DNA of 64,000 bases from Herbivorax alkaliphila (GCF_030848475.1 NZ_JAVDDS010000010.1:1-64000), one strand, 5' to 3'. Shown: positions 19,204 through 28,661, counted from the stretch's first letter. Translations and numbers: made by a program. The notes: a model not told the origin generated them from the letters alone.

Positions 19204-21591
19204 TCAATCTTTAGAATATGCTACACGAAGCATTTCTTCTATCGTTGTCACTCCATCTTTTACAAGTCTCGTACAATTCTTCCGTAATGTCTTCAAGTTG
19301 TCTCTTATCGCAGCATCTTTAATTACGTCTGAATTTTCATTTTTAGCTATCAATTCTTTAATTTCTCTATTTATTGTCATTATTTCATATATAGCTATTC
19401 TACCTTTATATCCTATATCATTACATTCTTCACAACCTACTGCTTCATAAAGTTCTATTTCTTCACCATCTTCTAAGTCCAGTGCATCTCTTTCAAACTC
19501 ATCAGGCTCAACTTTTTTTCTACATTTTTTACAAAGCCTTCTAACAAGTCTTTGAGCTATTACACCTACAACTGACGATGACATCATAAATGGTTCAATT
19601 CCCATATCTATCATCCTAGTGATAGAACTTGCGGCGTCGTTTGTATGAAGAGTACTAAACACAAGGTGACCGGTAATCGCAGCCCTCGTTGCTATTTCAG
19701 CAGTTTCTCCGTCTCTTATCTCTCCTACCATTATTATGTCCGGGTCTTGCCTTAAAAATGATCTTAGTGCCGAAGCAAATGTAAGTCCTGCTTTAACATT
19801 AACCTGTACCTGATTAATACCCTGTATAGTACTCTCAACAGGATCCTCAACAGTTAAAAGGTTTACATTTGGCTCACACAATTCCCTTAAGGCTGTGTAT
19901 AAAGTTGTGGATTTACCACTTCCAGTAGGTCCTGTTACCAAAACTATTCCATGAGGATTCGAAATGATTTTATCAAACTTTTCCATATCATCTTCAAAGA
20001 AACCTAAATCCATTTTACTTACTTTAAAACCTTCTTTATCTGCAATTCTTATAACAATCTTTTCTCCAAACATTGTTGGTAATACGGAAACACGCATGTC
20101 ATAATCCTTGCCGTCAATCTTCATGCTAATTCTACCATCCTGTGGAATTCTCTTTTCTGCTATATTAAGTCCACTAATAATCTTAACTCTTGCAACAAGT
20201 GCTGAAACAATTTTCTTGTCATGTTTCATTATTTCAACTAATTGTCCATCTATTCTAAACCTTATAAGTACACAATCTTCTTGGGGCTCCATATGAATAT
20301 CACTGGCTCTACTTGAAACAGCCTTTTGAAAAATGATATTAACCATTTTAACAATAGGAGCATTTTCTAGCACATCTATATCAACAGTTTCCTCTTCTTC
20401 TTCTTCTTGAGTTATCTCAACAGCTATTTTTTCATTTACCTTTTTTATTTCTTCTTCTAAGTCAACTGCTTCTTTATCTCTTTTTTGTTTGTCTTCTTTT
20501 TCTTTAGAAACCTTTCCATAAAACTTATCAAGCTGACTCATTATCTGTTCTTCGTCAGCAAGACATGGAACTATATTATAACCTGTGGTAAGTCTTAAGT
20601 CATCTATAGAAAATATGTTCATAGGGTCACTCATAGCAACCTTTAAAGAATCATTTGACTTTTCAATTGGAATAAGCTTATGCATTTTAGCAATGTTTCT
20701 TGTCACTAAATTTATTACACTTTCTTCAATTTCAATATTCTCTAAGTCAACAAATTCTACTCCCATTTGTTTTTGTAAAAATTCATAAAGCGACTTAGCA
20801 TTTATATAACCCTGTTTAACCATTATCTTCCCTATAAGTCCACCACTTTTATCCTGTATAGACAAAGCAGTATCTAGCTGATCTTGGGTTATTACCCCAG
20901 CCTTAACTAAAAGATTCCCTATCTTGTCTTTAAATATACCATTTTCAGAGATACCCTGAGTATCGAAACTGGCATCGGAAACACTTTCATTAAGTGGGTC
21001 AGTATTTAATTCTCCCGGCTCAACATCTGCTTTTACATTATCAAAGGTATCCCTTTCAAGAAGTGCTGACTCTTCCTCTTGTAATGCATCAGACTTTGCC
21101 TGCTTTTTCTCTTTTTCAACTTGTTCAACTTCTTGTTTTTGGGGCTTTTTCTCACCGCCAAAGTATTTTAAAATTAATTTTTCAATTTCTTTTGGATCTG
21201 CAAGCACTGGTTTAATTTCAAGAGCTGTCGCAAGACGAATGTCATCTATGCAGAAAATATCGGTAGGATCTTTCATCGCAACAGTAAGCACCCCATTATC
21301 CTTGTTAATAGGTACCACCTTGTATCTGTTTGCAATGTTCCTGGTTATCAGTGTGGGAACACTATCATCTTCAATTTCGTAGTTTGCAAGATCTACAAAA
21401 GAAATGCCCATCTTAACGGCACTTGCATGCATAATATCTATTGGCGATGCAAGCTCGAGTTCTAGCAACACGTCTTCTATGTTACAGCCTCTTTCTCTTT
21501 GGATGTCCCATGCTTTCTTGAGATCAGTTATTTTTAATACCCCTGTCTCTAAAAGTATTTCGTCAATACCTCTTGTATCCACTCCAACCAT
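19204..21591 (-). CDS. pilB: PilB extension ATPase with two MshEN domains
   Basis: Product of 795 aa, longer than a typical PilB (about 560). The excess is a duplicated N-terminal T2SSE_N/MshEN domain: about 6-150 and 222-365, each ending in FVDL..I.. then ...MKDPTDIFCIDDIR or MSDPMNIFSIDDLR. The second copy is closest to the c-di-GMP-binding consensus (KIGNLLVKAG). The ATPase core has Walker A GPTGSGKST, Walker B DPDIIMVGEIRD, STLHTND and a four-Cys zinc element (CKKC ... CEEC). Powers pilus extension; c-di-GMP control is known for MshEN proteins and inferred here. First gene of the pilus locus. Confidence 0.93.
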   Translation of the reverse strand: MVGVDTRGIDEILLETGVLKITDLKKAWDIQRERGCNIEDVLLELELASPIDIMHASAVKMGISFVDLANYEIEDDSVPTLITRNIANRYKVVPINKDNGVLTVAMKDPTDIFCIDDIRLATALEIKPVLADPKEIEKLILKYFGGEKKPQKQEVEQVEKEKKQAKSDALQEEESALLERDTFDNVKADVEPGELNTDPLNESVSDASFDTQGISENGIFKDKIGNLLVKAGVITQDQLDTALSIQDKSGGLIGKIMVKQGYINAKSLYEFLQKQMGVEFVDLENIEIEESVINLVTRNIAKMHKLIPIEKSNDSLKVAMSDPMNIFSIDDLRLTTGYNIVPCLADEEQIMSQLDKFYGKVSKEKEDKQKRDKEAVDLEEEIKKVNEKIAVEITQEEEEEETVDIDVLENAPIVKMVNIIFQKAVSSRASDIHMEPQEDCVLIRFRIDGQLVEIMKHDKKIVSALVARVKIISGLNIAEKRIPQDGRISMKIDGKDYDMRVSVLPTMFGEKIVIRIADKEGFKVSKMDLGFFEDDMEKFDKIISNPHGIVLVTGPTGSGKSTTLYTALRELCEPNVNLLTVEDPVESTIQGINQVQVNVKAGLTFASALRSFLRQDPDIIMVGEIRDGETAEIATRAAITGHLVFSTLHTNDAASSITRMIDMGIEPFMMSSSVVGVIAQRLVRRLCKKCRKKVEPDEFERDALDLEDGEEIELYEAVGCEECNDIGYKGRIAIYEIMTINREIKELIAKNENSDVIKDAAIRDNLKTLRKNCTRLVKDGVTTIEEMLRVAYSKD

Positions 21592-21670
21592 TTTGTACCC
21601 CCAAATATCATATGTAATTATACAGCTTTTCTTGAAACAATTTTGTGATAAAAATATAATGAAAAATATT

Positions 21671-21778
21671 TTTTAACGCTATAGTATAATGATATTCAAA
21701 AATAAAACCGTTATACATAATTATTATAAAAAATAAAAATCAATAACTTTATTTTTTACAATAACTTTAGCGTTAAAA
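21671..21778. repeat. 11-bp inverted repeat upstream of pilB
   Basis: Arms TTTTAACGCTA (21671-21681) and TAGCGTTAAAA (21768-21778) are perfect inverted repeats around an 86-bp AT-rich loop between spoVFB and pilB. Could be paired operator sites or a foldback. No factor is identified. Confidence 0.5.
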
Positions 21779-21833
21779 CCATTTTAACACTTTTTTTTAT
21801 ATTTCTCAAGTGTCATTTTTATTTTTTTTTATT

Positions 21834-22418
21834 TTAATACTGTATAAATACTGGTTGAATCTGCTTACCATTCACAGCCTCAAGCAATGCAGGCATTATG
21901 GAAGAAATTTTAGCTACCATGGAATTTGATTTATTTTTTGGTCCATCTTGGCCAAAAGGAACTAAAAAAACATTTCTCATGTTTAAAAGAAGCCCTATAT
22001 TTTTTGCATTTGTTCCCAATGCGTCATTTGTTGAAACAGCTATTAAAACAGGTTTTTGATTTCTAAGCTGAGCTTTACATGCCATAGTTACAGAAGTATC
22101 TGTTATTCCGTTCACTATCTTGCCCAAAGTGTTACCTGTACAAGGTGCAACTACTATAATATCTAGAAGTGATTTAGGACCTATAGGTTCTGCATCTACA
22201 ACTGTCTTTACTATTTCTTCTCCTGTGATGTCCTTAAGTTGCTTTTTAAAGTCTTCTGCCTTTCCAAATCGTGTGTCAAATTTATCAACTGAATGTGAAA
22301 TTATTGGTGTAACTTTTCCACCATTATCAACTATTTTTTTAATTTCAGGTATAACTTTATCTATGGTACAAAAAGAACCCGTCAATGCAAATCCAATTTT
22401 CAATCCATCCAACAACAT
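21834..22418 (-). CDS. spoVFB: Dipicolinate synthase subunit B
   Basis: Flavoprotein-family subunit of 194 aa (start LKIGFALTGSFCTIDKVIPE; later APCTGNTLGKIVNGITDT). With subunit A it converts a dihydrodipicolinate-derived intermediate to dipicolinic acid in the mother cell for spore heat resistance. Shine-Dalgarno GGAGGG lies 6 nt before the ATG, inside the end of the A gene, with a 2-bp gap between genes. Regulated with spoVFA. Confidence 0.93.
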   Translation of the reverse strand: MLLDGLKIGFALTGSFCTIDKVIPEIKKIVDNGGKVTPIISHSVDKFDTRFGKAEDFKKQLKDITGEEIVKTVVDAEPIGPKSLLDIIVVAPCTGNTLGKIVNGITDTSVTMACKAQLRNQKPVLIAVSTNDALGTNAKNIGLLLNMRNVFLVPFGQDGPKNKSNSMVAKISSIMPALLEAVNGKQIQPVFIQY

Positions 22419-22420
22419 TT

Positions 22421-23293
22421 CTATCCCTCCAGTTCATTTACTATATTGTTTACTGTGTCTTTTAAAAACCCAGCTGCAGTTAAAGGTGCAACCTTTCCCG
22501 GTAGTGAAAGAGCCCATACTGTTTTTATTCCATATTCTTTTGCCTTTTCAAAATCTACTCCTCCTGGTTTTGATGCTAAGTCAATTATAATGCAATTCTT
22601 TTTTACTTTTTTTAGCATATCCATGTTTAAAATAACATAAGGAATTGTATTAAATATAACATCTGCATTTTCAAGATATAAACTCAATTGATTTAATGGC
22701 ACAGGGGTATATCCATAGCTTCTAATCCATGCAATATCAGAGTGCTTCCTTGCCTCCACATAGACATCTGCCCCAATTCCATTGAGCATTTTTGCAAGTA
22801 TCTTACCTATTCTCCCAAAGCCTAAAACTACTGCTTTGCTCCCATGAACAGTTTCAACCATCTCTTCCATTGCTATTTGAATTGCTCCTTCAGCTGTAGG
22901 AATTGAATTTAAAACAGCCATCTCTTCTCTTTTTAACAAATCAATACAGTTTACATTATTCTCCCTAGCAATCTTTAAAATTTCTTCACCTAGTTTTCCT
23001 GCTATAAACAACTGCTCTTTTTTTATTTTTTTAAAGATTTCTTCTATATAAATTTTCTTCTGATGATACGGAGCATTTAAAGTTTTATTATCATAGGAAC
23101 AGGGAAGTGGTCCAATTATCACATCTGTTTTTTTAATTAGCTCATCAATGTTCTCACTTTCTTTAAAACTTATGTCAAAGTTGGATTTTTCAAAACCATA
23201 AATGCTAACATCATCACCTTGAGCTCTAATAAGTTCAGCAAGTTTTGCACTTCTTAAGTCACCACCTAAAACCCCGTATCTTTTTTTATTCAT
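22421..23293 (-). CDS. spoVFA: Dipicolinate synthase subunit A
   Basis: Product of 290 aa. Contains an NAD(P)-binding Rossmann motif VLGFGRIGKILAKML and the family start KRYGVLGGDLRSAKLAELI. It forms dipicolinate synthase with the B subunit. A SigK-type promoter lies 20-50 bp upstream. Downstream of the M16 protease gene, as in Bacillus, where mlpA is followed by ymxH and spoVFAB; ymxH is not seen here. Confidence 0.93.
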   Translation of the reverse strand: MNKKRYGVLGGDLRSAKLAELIRAQGDDVSIYGFEKSNFDISFKESENIDELIKKTDVIIGPLPCSYDNKTLNAPYHQKKIYIEEIFKKIKKEQLFIAGKLGEEILKIARENNVNCIDLLKREEMAVLNSIPTAEGAIQIAMEEMVETVHGSKAVVLGFGRIGKILAKMLNGIGADVYVEARKHSDIAWIRSYGYTPVPLNQLSLYLENADVIFNTIPYVILNMDMLKKVKKNCIIIDLASKPGGVDFEKAKEYGIKTVWALSLPGKVAPLTAAGFLKDTVNNIVNELEG

Positions 23294-23313
23294 ATAAATT
23301 CCCCCTTTATAAG

Positions 23314-23343
23314 TATCTTATGTAGCTTTTTAATCTAAAGTGC
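23314..23343 (-). promoter_or_regulatory. SigK-type (mother-cell) promoter of spoVFAB
   Basis: Minus strand GCAC, 17 nt, CATAAGATA, which fits CATAnnnTA with an AC -35 element. Bacillus spoVF is SigK-dependent. SigE sites share the CATA core, so SigE cannot be excluded. Confidence 0.6.
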
Positions 23344-23364
23344 TTGTATTATTTAACAAAAAAA

Positions 23365-23390
23365 GCATTGGGGTTTATAAACCCCAATGC
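23365..23390 (-). terminator. Terminator after the M16 protease gene
   Basis: Perfect 11-bp stem GCATTGGGGTT / AACCCCAATGC with a TATA loop. The minus-strand T-run is at 23358-23364 and a T-run on the other side makes it bidirectional. It separates the protease gene from spoVFA. Confidence 0.9.
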
Positions 23391-23405
23391 TTTTTTTGTT
23401 AAAAA

Positions 23406-24656
23406 TTATATTTTTTCTAAATCAATATCGTCTTTTATGTTCCCCACCATTGAAAGACCAATGTTTTTTAAATCAAAAACTTTATTTATTGCTGTATTAA
23501 TACTTTCAGAGTTAATTCTATCAATTTTATCTAAAACTTCTCGGGCACTTAATATCCTTTCTAAAAGAAGCTCTGACTTACCCATAATATTCATCCTGCT
23601 GCTTGTACTCTCTAAACCTAAAATATAATTACCTTTTAACTGTTCCTTTGATTTATAAATATCTTCATCTGATATGCCCGTTTTTATCAGAATCTTAATT
23701 TCATCCATTATAAGCTTTAATACTTCATTTAAATGCTCAGGATTCATACCTGCATACACAGTAAACAATCCAGCATTTTTGTAAGCTGAAGGATATGAGT
23801 AAATTGAATACACAAGACCTTTTTGCTCTCTTATTTTTTGAAAAAGTCTCGAACTCATTCCCCCTCCAAAAATGTTATTTACCGCTAAAAGAGAATATAA
23901 TTGTTCACTGCCATGTTCTAAACCTTTAAAACCAAGACATATATGAACCTGCTCAGTTTCTTTTTCTCTTAAAATCTTGTTATTTTTAAACTCTACAGAT
24001 TCTATCTTTTTATTATCACAGTCTTCATTTTTCCAACTTCCAAACTTTTCTTTTATGCTTTCTATAACCTTATTCTCTTCAAAATTACCTGCAACAGCTA
24101 TAACAACATTTTGAGGCAAGTAATTACTTTTCATATACTTTTTGATTTGATTTTTGTCTATATTAATAAGACTTTTATCAGTTCCCAAAATAGGCATACC
24201 TAAAGAATTATTCTTCCACACCGCTTCGGATAAAATATCATGAACCAATTCCTCCGGTGCATCTTCATACATTCCAATCTCTTCTAAAACAACATTTTTT
24301 TCAATGTCAATATCTTTTTGGTCAAATCTTGAATTAAAAAACATATCTGCTAAAACATCTAATGATATATTAAAATGAGAATCTAATGTCTTGGTAAAAT
24401 AACAGGTACACTCCTTACCTGTAAAGGCATTGAGCTGACCACCTATATTATCTATAGCCTCTGCTATTCCCTTTGCAGATCTTTTCTTTGTCCCCTTGAA
24501 TAACATATGTTCTATAAAATGGGAAATTCCGTTGTTAGCAATGCTTTCTCCCTTAGATCCAGCTCCAACCCAAATTCCTGTTGAAACCGACCGAACATGT
24601 GGTATTTTTTCGTACACTATCCTCAAACCATTTTCCAGTCTTATACATTTGCACAT
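23406..24656 (-). CDS. mlpA: M16-family processing protease-like protein
   Basis: Product of 416 aa, normal length for the single-copy bacterial M16 peptidases. The zinc motif HxxEH is present in SHFIEHMLFKGT (H46, E49, H50) and a downstream Glu is in EDAPEELVHDILSEA. N-terminus MCKCIRLENGLRIVYEKIPH fits the family. Gene order pnp then M16 protease matches Bacillus mlpA. Cytoplasmic role not well defined; a peptidase of precursor or damaged peptides is the family expectation. Confidence 0.9.
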   Translation of the reverse strand: MCKCIRLENGLRIVYEKIPHVRSVSTGIWVGAGSKGESIANNGISHFIEHMLFKGTKKRSAKGIAEAIDNIGGQLNAFTGKECTCYFTKTLDSHFNISLDVLADMFFNSRFDQKDIDIEKNVVLEEIGMYEDAPEELVHDILSEAVWKNNSLGMPILGTDKSLINIDKNQIKKYMKSNYLPQNVVIAVAGNFEENKVIESIKEKFGSWKNEDCDNKKIESVEFKNNKILREKETEQVHICLGFKGLEHGSEQLYSLLAVNNIFGGGMSSRLFQKIREQKGLVYSIYSYPSAYKNAGLFTVYAGMNPEHLNEVLKLIMDEIKILIKTGISDEDIYKSKEQLKGNYILGLESTSSRMNIMGKSELLLERILSAREVLDKIDRINSESINTAINKVFDLKNIGLSMVGNIKDDIDLEKI

Positions 24657-24711
24657 AAAATCTCCCTGTTTTTTAAAATAATCTTCCTAACTTTTTCTTA
24701 TATGTAATGAT

Positions 24712-24754
24712 TTTCAGGTTTTAGATTGTGTTAACTCTCATCTAAAACCTGAAA
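24712..24754 (-). other. 14-bp stem-loop between pnp and the M16 gene
   Basis: Arms TTTCAGGTTTTAGA and TCTAAAACCTGAAA are perfect complements around a 15-nt loop, about 15 bp after the pnp stop. No T-run follows on the minus strand, so processing or mRNA stabilisation is as likely as termination. Confidence 0.6.
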
Positions 24755-24766
24755 TTTTAGTGCTTC

Positions 24767-26869
24767 TTAACTTTTTTCACTTTCAGCAAGTGCATCCTTT
24801 CTAGAAAGATTAACACGCCCCTGCCTATCAATATCCAATACTTTTACAGGTACTTCATCTCCAACAGTTACCACATCTTCAACTTTAGCAATTCTCTCTT
24901 TGTCAAGCTTAGATATATGAACAAGTCCCTCTTTTCCAGGTAAAAACTCAACAAAAGCACCAAAAGAAGTTGTTCTCATAACTTTTCCTATGAACATCTG
25001 ACCAGGCTCCACATCTTTTGAAATACCTTCTATCATCGCCAAAGCCTTTTTATTTGCCTCAGATTCAGCACTAAATATATATACTTTTCCATCATCGTCA
25101 ATATCAATTTTAACGCCTGTCTCATCAATTATTCTGTTTATCATTTTTCCACCAGGCCCTATAACATCTCTTATTTTATCTGGATTTATTTTTGTTGATA
25201 TAATTTTAGGAGCATACTTTGAAAGGTCACTTCTTGGACTATCTATAGCTTTTAAAATAACATCGTCAATAATTTTGCAACGCCCATCTTTGGTAATATC
25301 AAAAGCTTCTTTTACAATATCCAAACTCAACCCATCAACTTTTATATCCACCTGTATTGCTGTAATACCATCTTTAGTTCCTGCAACTTTAAAGTCCATA
25401 TCACCAAAAAAGTCTTCTATTCCCTGAATATCCATAAAGGTTACAAACCTGTCCTCATTATTTTCATCAACAATAAGCCCCGCTGAAATACCTGCTACAG
25501 GTTTTTTAATAGGAACTCCAGCATCCATTAAAGCTAAAGTACTGGCACACACACTTCCTTGGGATGTAGAACCATTTGACATAAGTATTTCAGAAACTAA
25601 TCTTATTGCATAAGGAAATTCTTGCTGATTAGGTATAACAGGTTCTAATGCTTTTTCTGCAAGAGCTCCATGACCAATTTCTCTTCTTCCCGGACCACGA
25701 GATGTCTTAGCTTCTCCTACACTGTATCCTGGAAAATTGTAGTGGTGCATATATCTTTTTGTTTCTTCAAGATCAATACCATCAAGCATCTGAACTTCAC
25801 TCATAGCACCTAATGTAACTATTGTAAGAACCTGAGTCTGCCCTCTTTGAAAAAGACCTGAACCATGAACTCTAGGAAGTATATCTGTATCTGCTGATAA
25901 AGGTCTTATCTCGCCAAGAGTCCTTCCATCAACCCTCTTACCTTCCTCTAATATATATTCTCTTATAACTTTCTTTTGAAGCTTGTAAAGAGCTTTAGAT
26001 ATTTCCTTTTCCATTTCCGGAAACTCCTCTTCAAACTTTTCCATCACTTCTTCTGTAAGTTTTGCTATATTTTCATCTCTGTCCTGCTTTTCCACAGCTA
26101 ATACAGCTTTTCTCATTTTATCATATGCAAATTCTTTTACTGGAACAAAAATTTCATCAGAAACATCCGAAGAATCATATTCAAATTTAGGTTTACCTAC
26201 TTCTTTTACAATCTCTTCTATAAATTCTACAATTCTCTTTATCTCTTCATGTCCTTTTTCTATTGCTTGGAACATAACTTCATCAGGAACTTCATCTGCC
26301 GATGCTTCTATCATAACTATTTTTTCTTTAGTTCCAACTAGATTAACATTCATTTTACTTTTTTCTCTCTGCTCTGCATCTGGATTAATTATTACCTCTC
26401 CATCCACAAGACCTAATATAACTCCTCCTATAGGACCATTAAAAGGTATGTCAGATATTGACAAAGCAATAGAGGATCCTAAAAGAGCCGTTATTTCAGG
26501 GGAATTATCCTGATCAACTGCCATAACAGTATTTACAACAGCAACATCGTTTCTTAAATCCTTTGGAAAAAGAGGTCTTAATGGTCTGTCTATGACTCTT
26601 GAAGTCAATATTGCTTTTTCTGATGGCCTACCCTCTCTTTTTATAAATCCTCCAGGGATTTTCCCCACTGAATAAAGTCTTTCTTCGTAATCAACACTCA
26701 AAGGAAAAAAATCTATTCCTTCTCTTGGAGCTGCTGATGCAGTAGCTGTTGACATAACAACAGTATCACCAAATTTAATCATAACTGAACCATTTGCTAA
26801 CTGAGCTAAGTCTCCTGTCTCAACAGTTATCTGTTTTCCTGCTACATTAATGCTAAAAGTTTTTTTCAT
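24767..26869 (-). CDS. pnp: Polyribonucleotide nucleotidyltransferase
   Basis: Full-length PNPase, 700 aa. Two RNase PH domains flank a helical linker, then KH ([20 protein letters not shown]) and S1 ([17 protein letters not shown]) domains. The catalytic second PH domain has [15 protein letters not shown] and [15 protein letters not shown]. Phosphorolytic 3' to 5' exonuclease of mRNA turnover. Shine-Dalgarno AAGGAGG sits 9 nt before the ATG and directly follows a long foldback in the leader. rpsO lies upstream, the classic rpsO-pnp order. Confidence 0.97.
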   Translation of the reverse strand: MKKTFSINVAGKQITVETGDLAQLANGSVMIKFGDTVVMSTATASAAPREGIDFFPLSVDYEERLYSVGKIPGGFIKREGRPSEKAILTSRVIDRPLRPLFPKDLRNDVAVVNTVMAVDQDNSPEITALLGSSIALSISDIPFNGPIGGVILGLVDGEVIINPDAEQREKSKMNVNLVGTKEKIVMIEASADEVPDEVMFQAIEKGHEEIKRIVEFIEEIVKEVGKPKFEYDSSDVSDEIFVPVKEFAYDKMRKAVLAVEKQDRDENIAKLTEEVMEKFEEEFPEMEKEISKALYKLQKKVIREYILEEGKRVDGRTLGEIRPLSADTDILPRVHGSGLFQRGQTQVLTIVTLGAMSEVQMLDGIDLEETKRYMHHYNFPGYSVGEAKTSRGPGRREIGHGALAEKALEPVIPNQQEFPYAIRLVSEILMSNGSTSQGSVCASTLALMDAGVPIKKPVAGISAGLIVDENNEDRFVTFMDIQGIEDFFGDMDFKVAGTKDGITAIQVDIKVDGLSLDIVKEAFDITKDGRCKIIDDVILKAIDSPRSDLSKYAPKIISTKINPDKIRDVIGPGGKMINRIIDETGVKIDIDDDGKVYIFSAESEANKKALAMIEGISKDVEPGQMFIGKVMRTTSFGAFVEFLPGKEGLVHISKLDKERIAKVEDVVTVGDEVPVKVLDIDRQGRVNLSRKDALAESEKS

Positions 26870-26886
26870 TTCTACTCCTCCTTATA

Positions 26887-26982
26887 ACTACAGACTGTAG
26901 GATGTAGATTCTACAGCAAAGCTTAAACATCAAAAGCTGTTTAAATTAGTGCTACACAATCTACCTTCTACATGTCTGCAGT
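26887..26982 (-). promoter_or_regulatory. Long foldback in the pnp mRNA leader
   Basis: Arms at 26887-26910 and 26958-26982 are imperfect ~24-bp inverted repeats (GATGTAGATT pairs with AATCTACCTTC; ACTACAG with CTGCAGT). The enclosed 47 nt has further complementarity (AGC/GCT). It ends just before the ribosome site. In E. coli a leader stem cut by RNase III mediates PNPase autoregulation; the analogy is inferred. Confidence 0.6.
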
Positions 26983-27202
26983 TTATTTTTTATTTTTAGT
27001 ATTCCAAACTTTTATTGTTATATGATTTTAAAATAAACTGTTTAACCTTAAAAACACATGCACATAGACATTCATTTACAATTATTTTCTATTAGTATAC
27101 AGTGATAGTTTTTTTGCTTATGAATGTCTGTAAGGTATTTATCAAAGAAAGGCTATAAGTTTAAATTACATCTTTTAAGACGAGATATAACATTTTGTAC
27201 TT

Positions 27203-27229
27203 TAAAAGAAAGAGCGAAAAAATTCGCCC
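27203..27229 (-). terminator. rpsO terminator
   Basis: Minus strand 7-bp stem GGGCGAA / TTCGCTC with a T loop, then TTTCTTTT, a few bases after the rpsO stop. Confidence 0.75.
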
Positions 27230-27232
27230 ATT

Positions 27233-27496
27233 CTATTTTCTTAGATTTAATTTTTCAATAATAGTACGATATCTTTCAATATCCATTTTTTGAAGGTAAT
27301 TTAAAAGCCCTCTTCTGTGACCAACCATTTTAAGAAGTCCTCTTCTTGAATGAAAATCTTTTTTGTGTTTTTTTAAATGTTCTGTCAAATGATTTATCCT
27401 TTTAGTAAGAATAGCCACCTGAACCTCTGGAGAGCCAGTATCACTTTCGTGAAGCTTGTAAGTATCAATTACCTCCTGCTTAAAACCTTTTTCCAT
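27233..27496 (-). CDS. rpsO: 30S ribosomal protein S15
   Basis: Product of 87 aa, normal length. Carries the S15 signature [19 protein letters not shown] and [13 protein letters not shown]. Binds the 16S central domain and nucleates platform assembly. Shine-Dalgarno GAGGAGG precedes the ATG. Its leader contains structured sequence that could be the S15 autoregulatory site. Confidence 0.97.
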   Translation of the reverse strand: MEKGFKQEVIDTYKLHESDTGSPEVQVAILTKRINHLTEHLKKHKKDFHSRRGLLKMVGHRRGLLNYLQKMDIERYRTIIEKLNLRK

Positions 27497-27539
27497 AAAA
27501 AAATCCTCCTCTTTTTTTAATCCCCAAAAGCTAAGTAAT

Positions 27540-27582
27540 AGGACGGAGCTTCCAATAACCTAGCCAATGGTTATCTTGTCCT
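27540..27582 (-). promoter_or_regulatory. Candidate rpsO leader structure (S15 autoregulation)
   Basis: Minus-strand RNA can pair AGGAC (5' side) with GTCCT and, inside, ATAACC with GGTTAT, about 45-85 nt before the rpsO start. Nested stems are compatible with S15 leader RNAs but I cannot match a specific published class. One side overlaps dispersed repeat copy C. Confidence 0.35.
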
Positions 27583-27682
27583 AAGACACTTTTATAATTT
27601 AAAGTCTAGAACCTTTAAGTGGAACAAAATCTCCACCTAGAGCTTCAATGTTTCGCTAAAGCCAAACCAATCCACTCACTTA
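27571..27682 (+). repeat. Dispersed repeat family 1, copy C (diverged)
   Basis: Begins TTATCTTGTCCTAAGACAC. It later has CTCCACCTAGAGCTTCAATG and TTTCGCTAAAGC, corresponding to the family body and second hairpin. Located in the rpsO leader. Confidence 0.65.
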
Positions 27683-27742
27683 AAACATTCTAACACAACA
27701 GCTATAAACTGTAAAGAATCAATTTTAAAAATATCAAATTTT

Positions 27743-28546
27743 TTAATAAATATCTTTTCTCATATGATTCAAAACTGGAAGCTCTTTTCTTGTCTTTTCA
27801 ACTTCCATTAAGTCCATATTACAATGCAAAACAGTTTCTTCCCCTTCTGCTCTAACTAATTCTTTCCCCCAAGGACTTACAACCATGGAATTACCATATG
27901 CAACATATGAAGCTTTTTCATCTCTTGCAGGAGATGCTGCCACTACAAAAACCTGGTTGTCAACTGCTCTTGCACGCATTAAAAGTTCCCAATGTAAAGG
28001 TCCTGTAGTCATATTAAATGCAGCTGGTATAATTACCATCTTAACACCATCTAGAGTCATATTTTTAAACATTTCAGGAAATCTTACATCATAGCATATT
28101 GCAATTCCAACTTTGCAATATTCAGTATCAATCACTGTTATTTCATTTCCTGCTGTAAGTATATCCGATTCTTTAAATGTTATCTTTCCCGGTATGTCTA
28201 TATCAAATAGATGAAGTTTTCTATGTCTTCCTATTATTTTACCCTCAGGGTTAAAAACAAAACAGGAATTATATATTTTCCCTCCACTAAGTTCTGGTAT
28301 AGAACCAGCAACAATATATGTCCCTTCTTCTTTAGAAGCTTTAGACATAGCTTTTAAAACTTCACTTTCCTCTGCTTGCTCTGCATAATAAGGAAATTTA
28401 GAATTGTCGTATGGGCAGCAAAACATTTCTGGCAAAACAACAATCCTAGAATTGTTTTTAACAGAAGTTTTTATCATTTTAACAGCTTTATCTATATTTC
28501 TTTTTCTATCATCTTCAACTTTCATCTGGCATAAAGATACAATCAT
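27743..28546 (-). CDS. Carbon-nitrogen hydrolase (Nit2/omega-amidase-like)
   Basis: About 267 aa. ATG at 28546 is chosen because GGAGG lies 4 nt before it and it begins MIVSLCQMKV, the normal family start; the frame is open to 28627. Catalytic triad: Glu in VLPEMF, Lys in HRKLHLF, Cys in IAICYDVRFPE. The family hydrolyses amides or nitriles; the closest pattern is omega-amidase (deamination of alpha-ketoglutaramate) but the substrate is not decided by sequence. Lies between the DUF711 gene and rpsO on the same strand. Confidence 0.9.
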   Translation of the reverse strand: MIVSLCQMKVEDDRKRNIDKAVKMIKTSVKNNSRIVVLPEMFCCPYDNSKFPYYAEQAEESEVLKAMSKASKEEGTYIVAGSIPELSGGKIYNSCFVFNPEGKIIGRHRKLHLFDIDIPGKITFKESDILTAGNEITVIDTEYCKVGIAICYDVRFPEMFKNMTLDGVKMVIIPAAFNMTTGPLHWELLMRARAVDNQVFVVAASPARDEKASYVAYGNSMVVSPWGKELVRAEGEETVLHCNMDLMEVEKTRKELPVLNHMRKDIY

Positions 28547-28661
28547 TTTTCCTCCAAATTTTACTTCTACAAGTATATTTTTATCCCACTCTTTATAGGG
28601 TAGAGTTCTTTTTATAACTTCACGCAATTATGAGAATATTTGTTTTTAAATCATGCATCTG

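Larger units (their letters stand above)
26870..27232. other. rpsO-pnp intergenic region
   Basis: 363 bases without a gene. It contains the rpsO terminator (27203-27229) at one end and the pnp leader foldback (26887-26982) at the other. The middle is AT-rich with no clear promoter. Confidence 0.75.
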
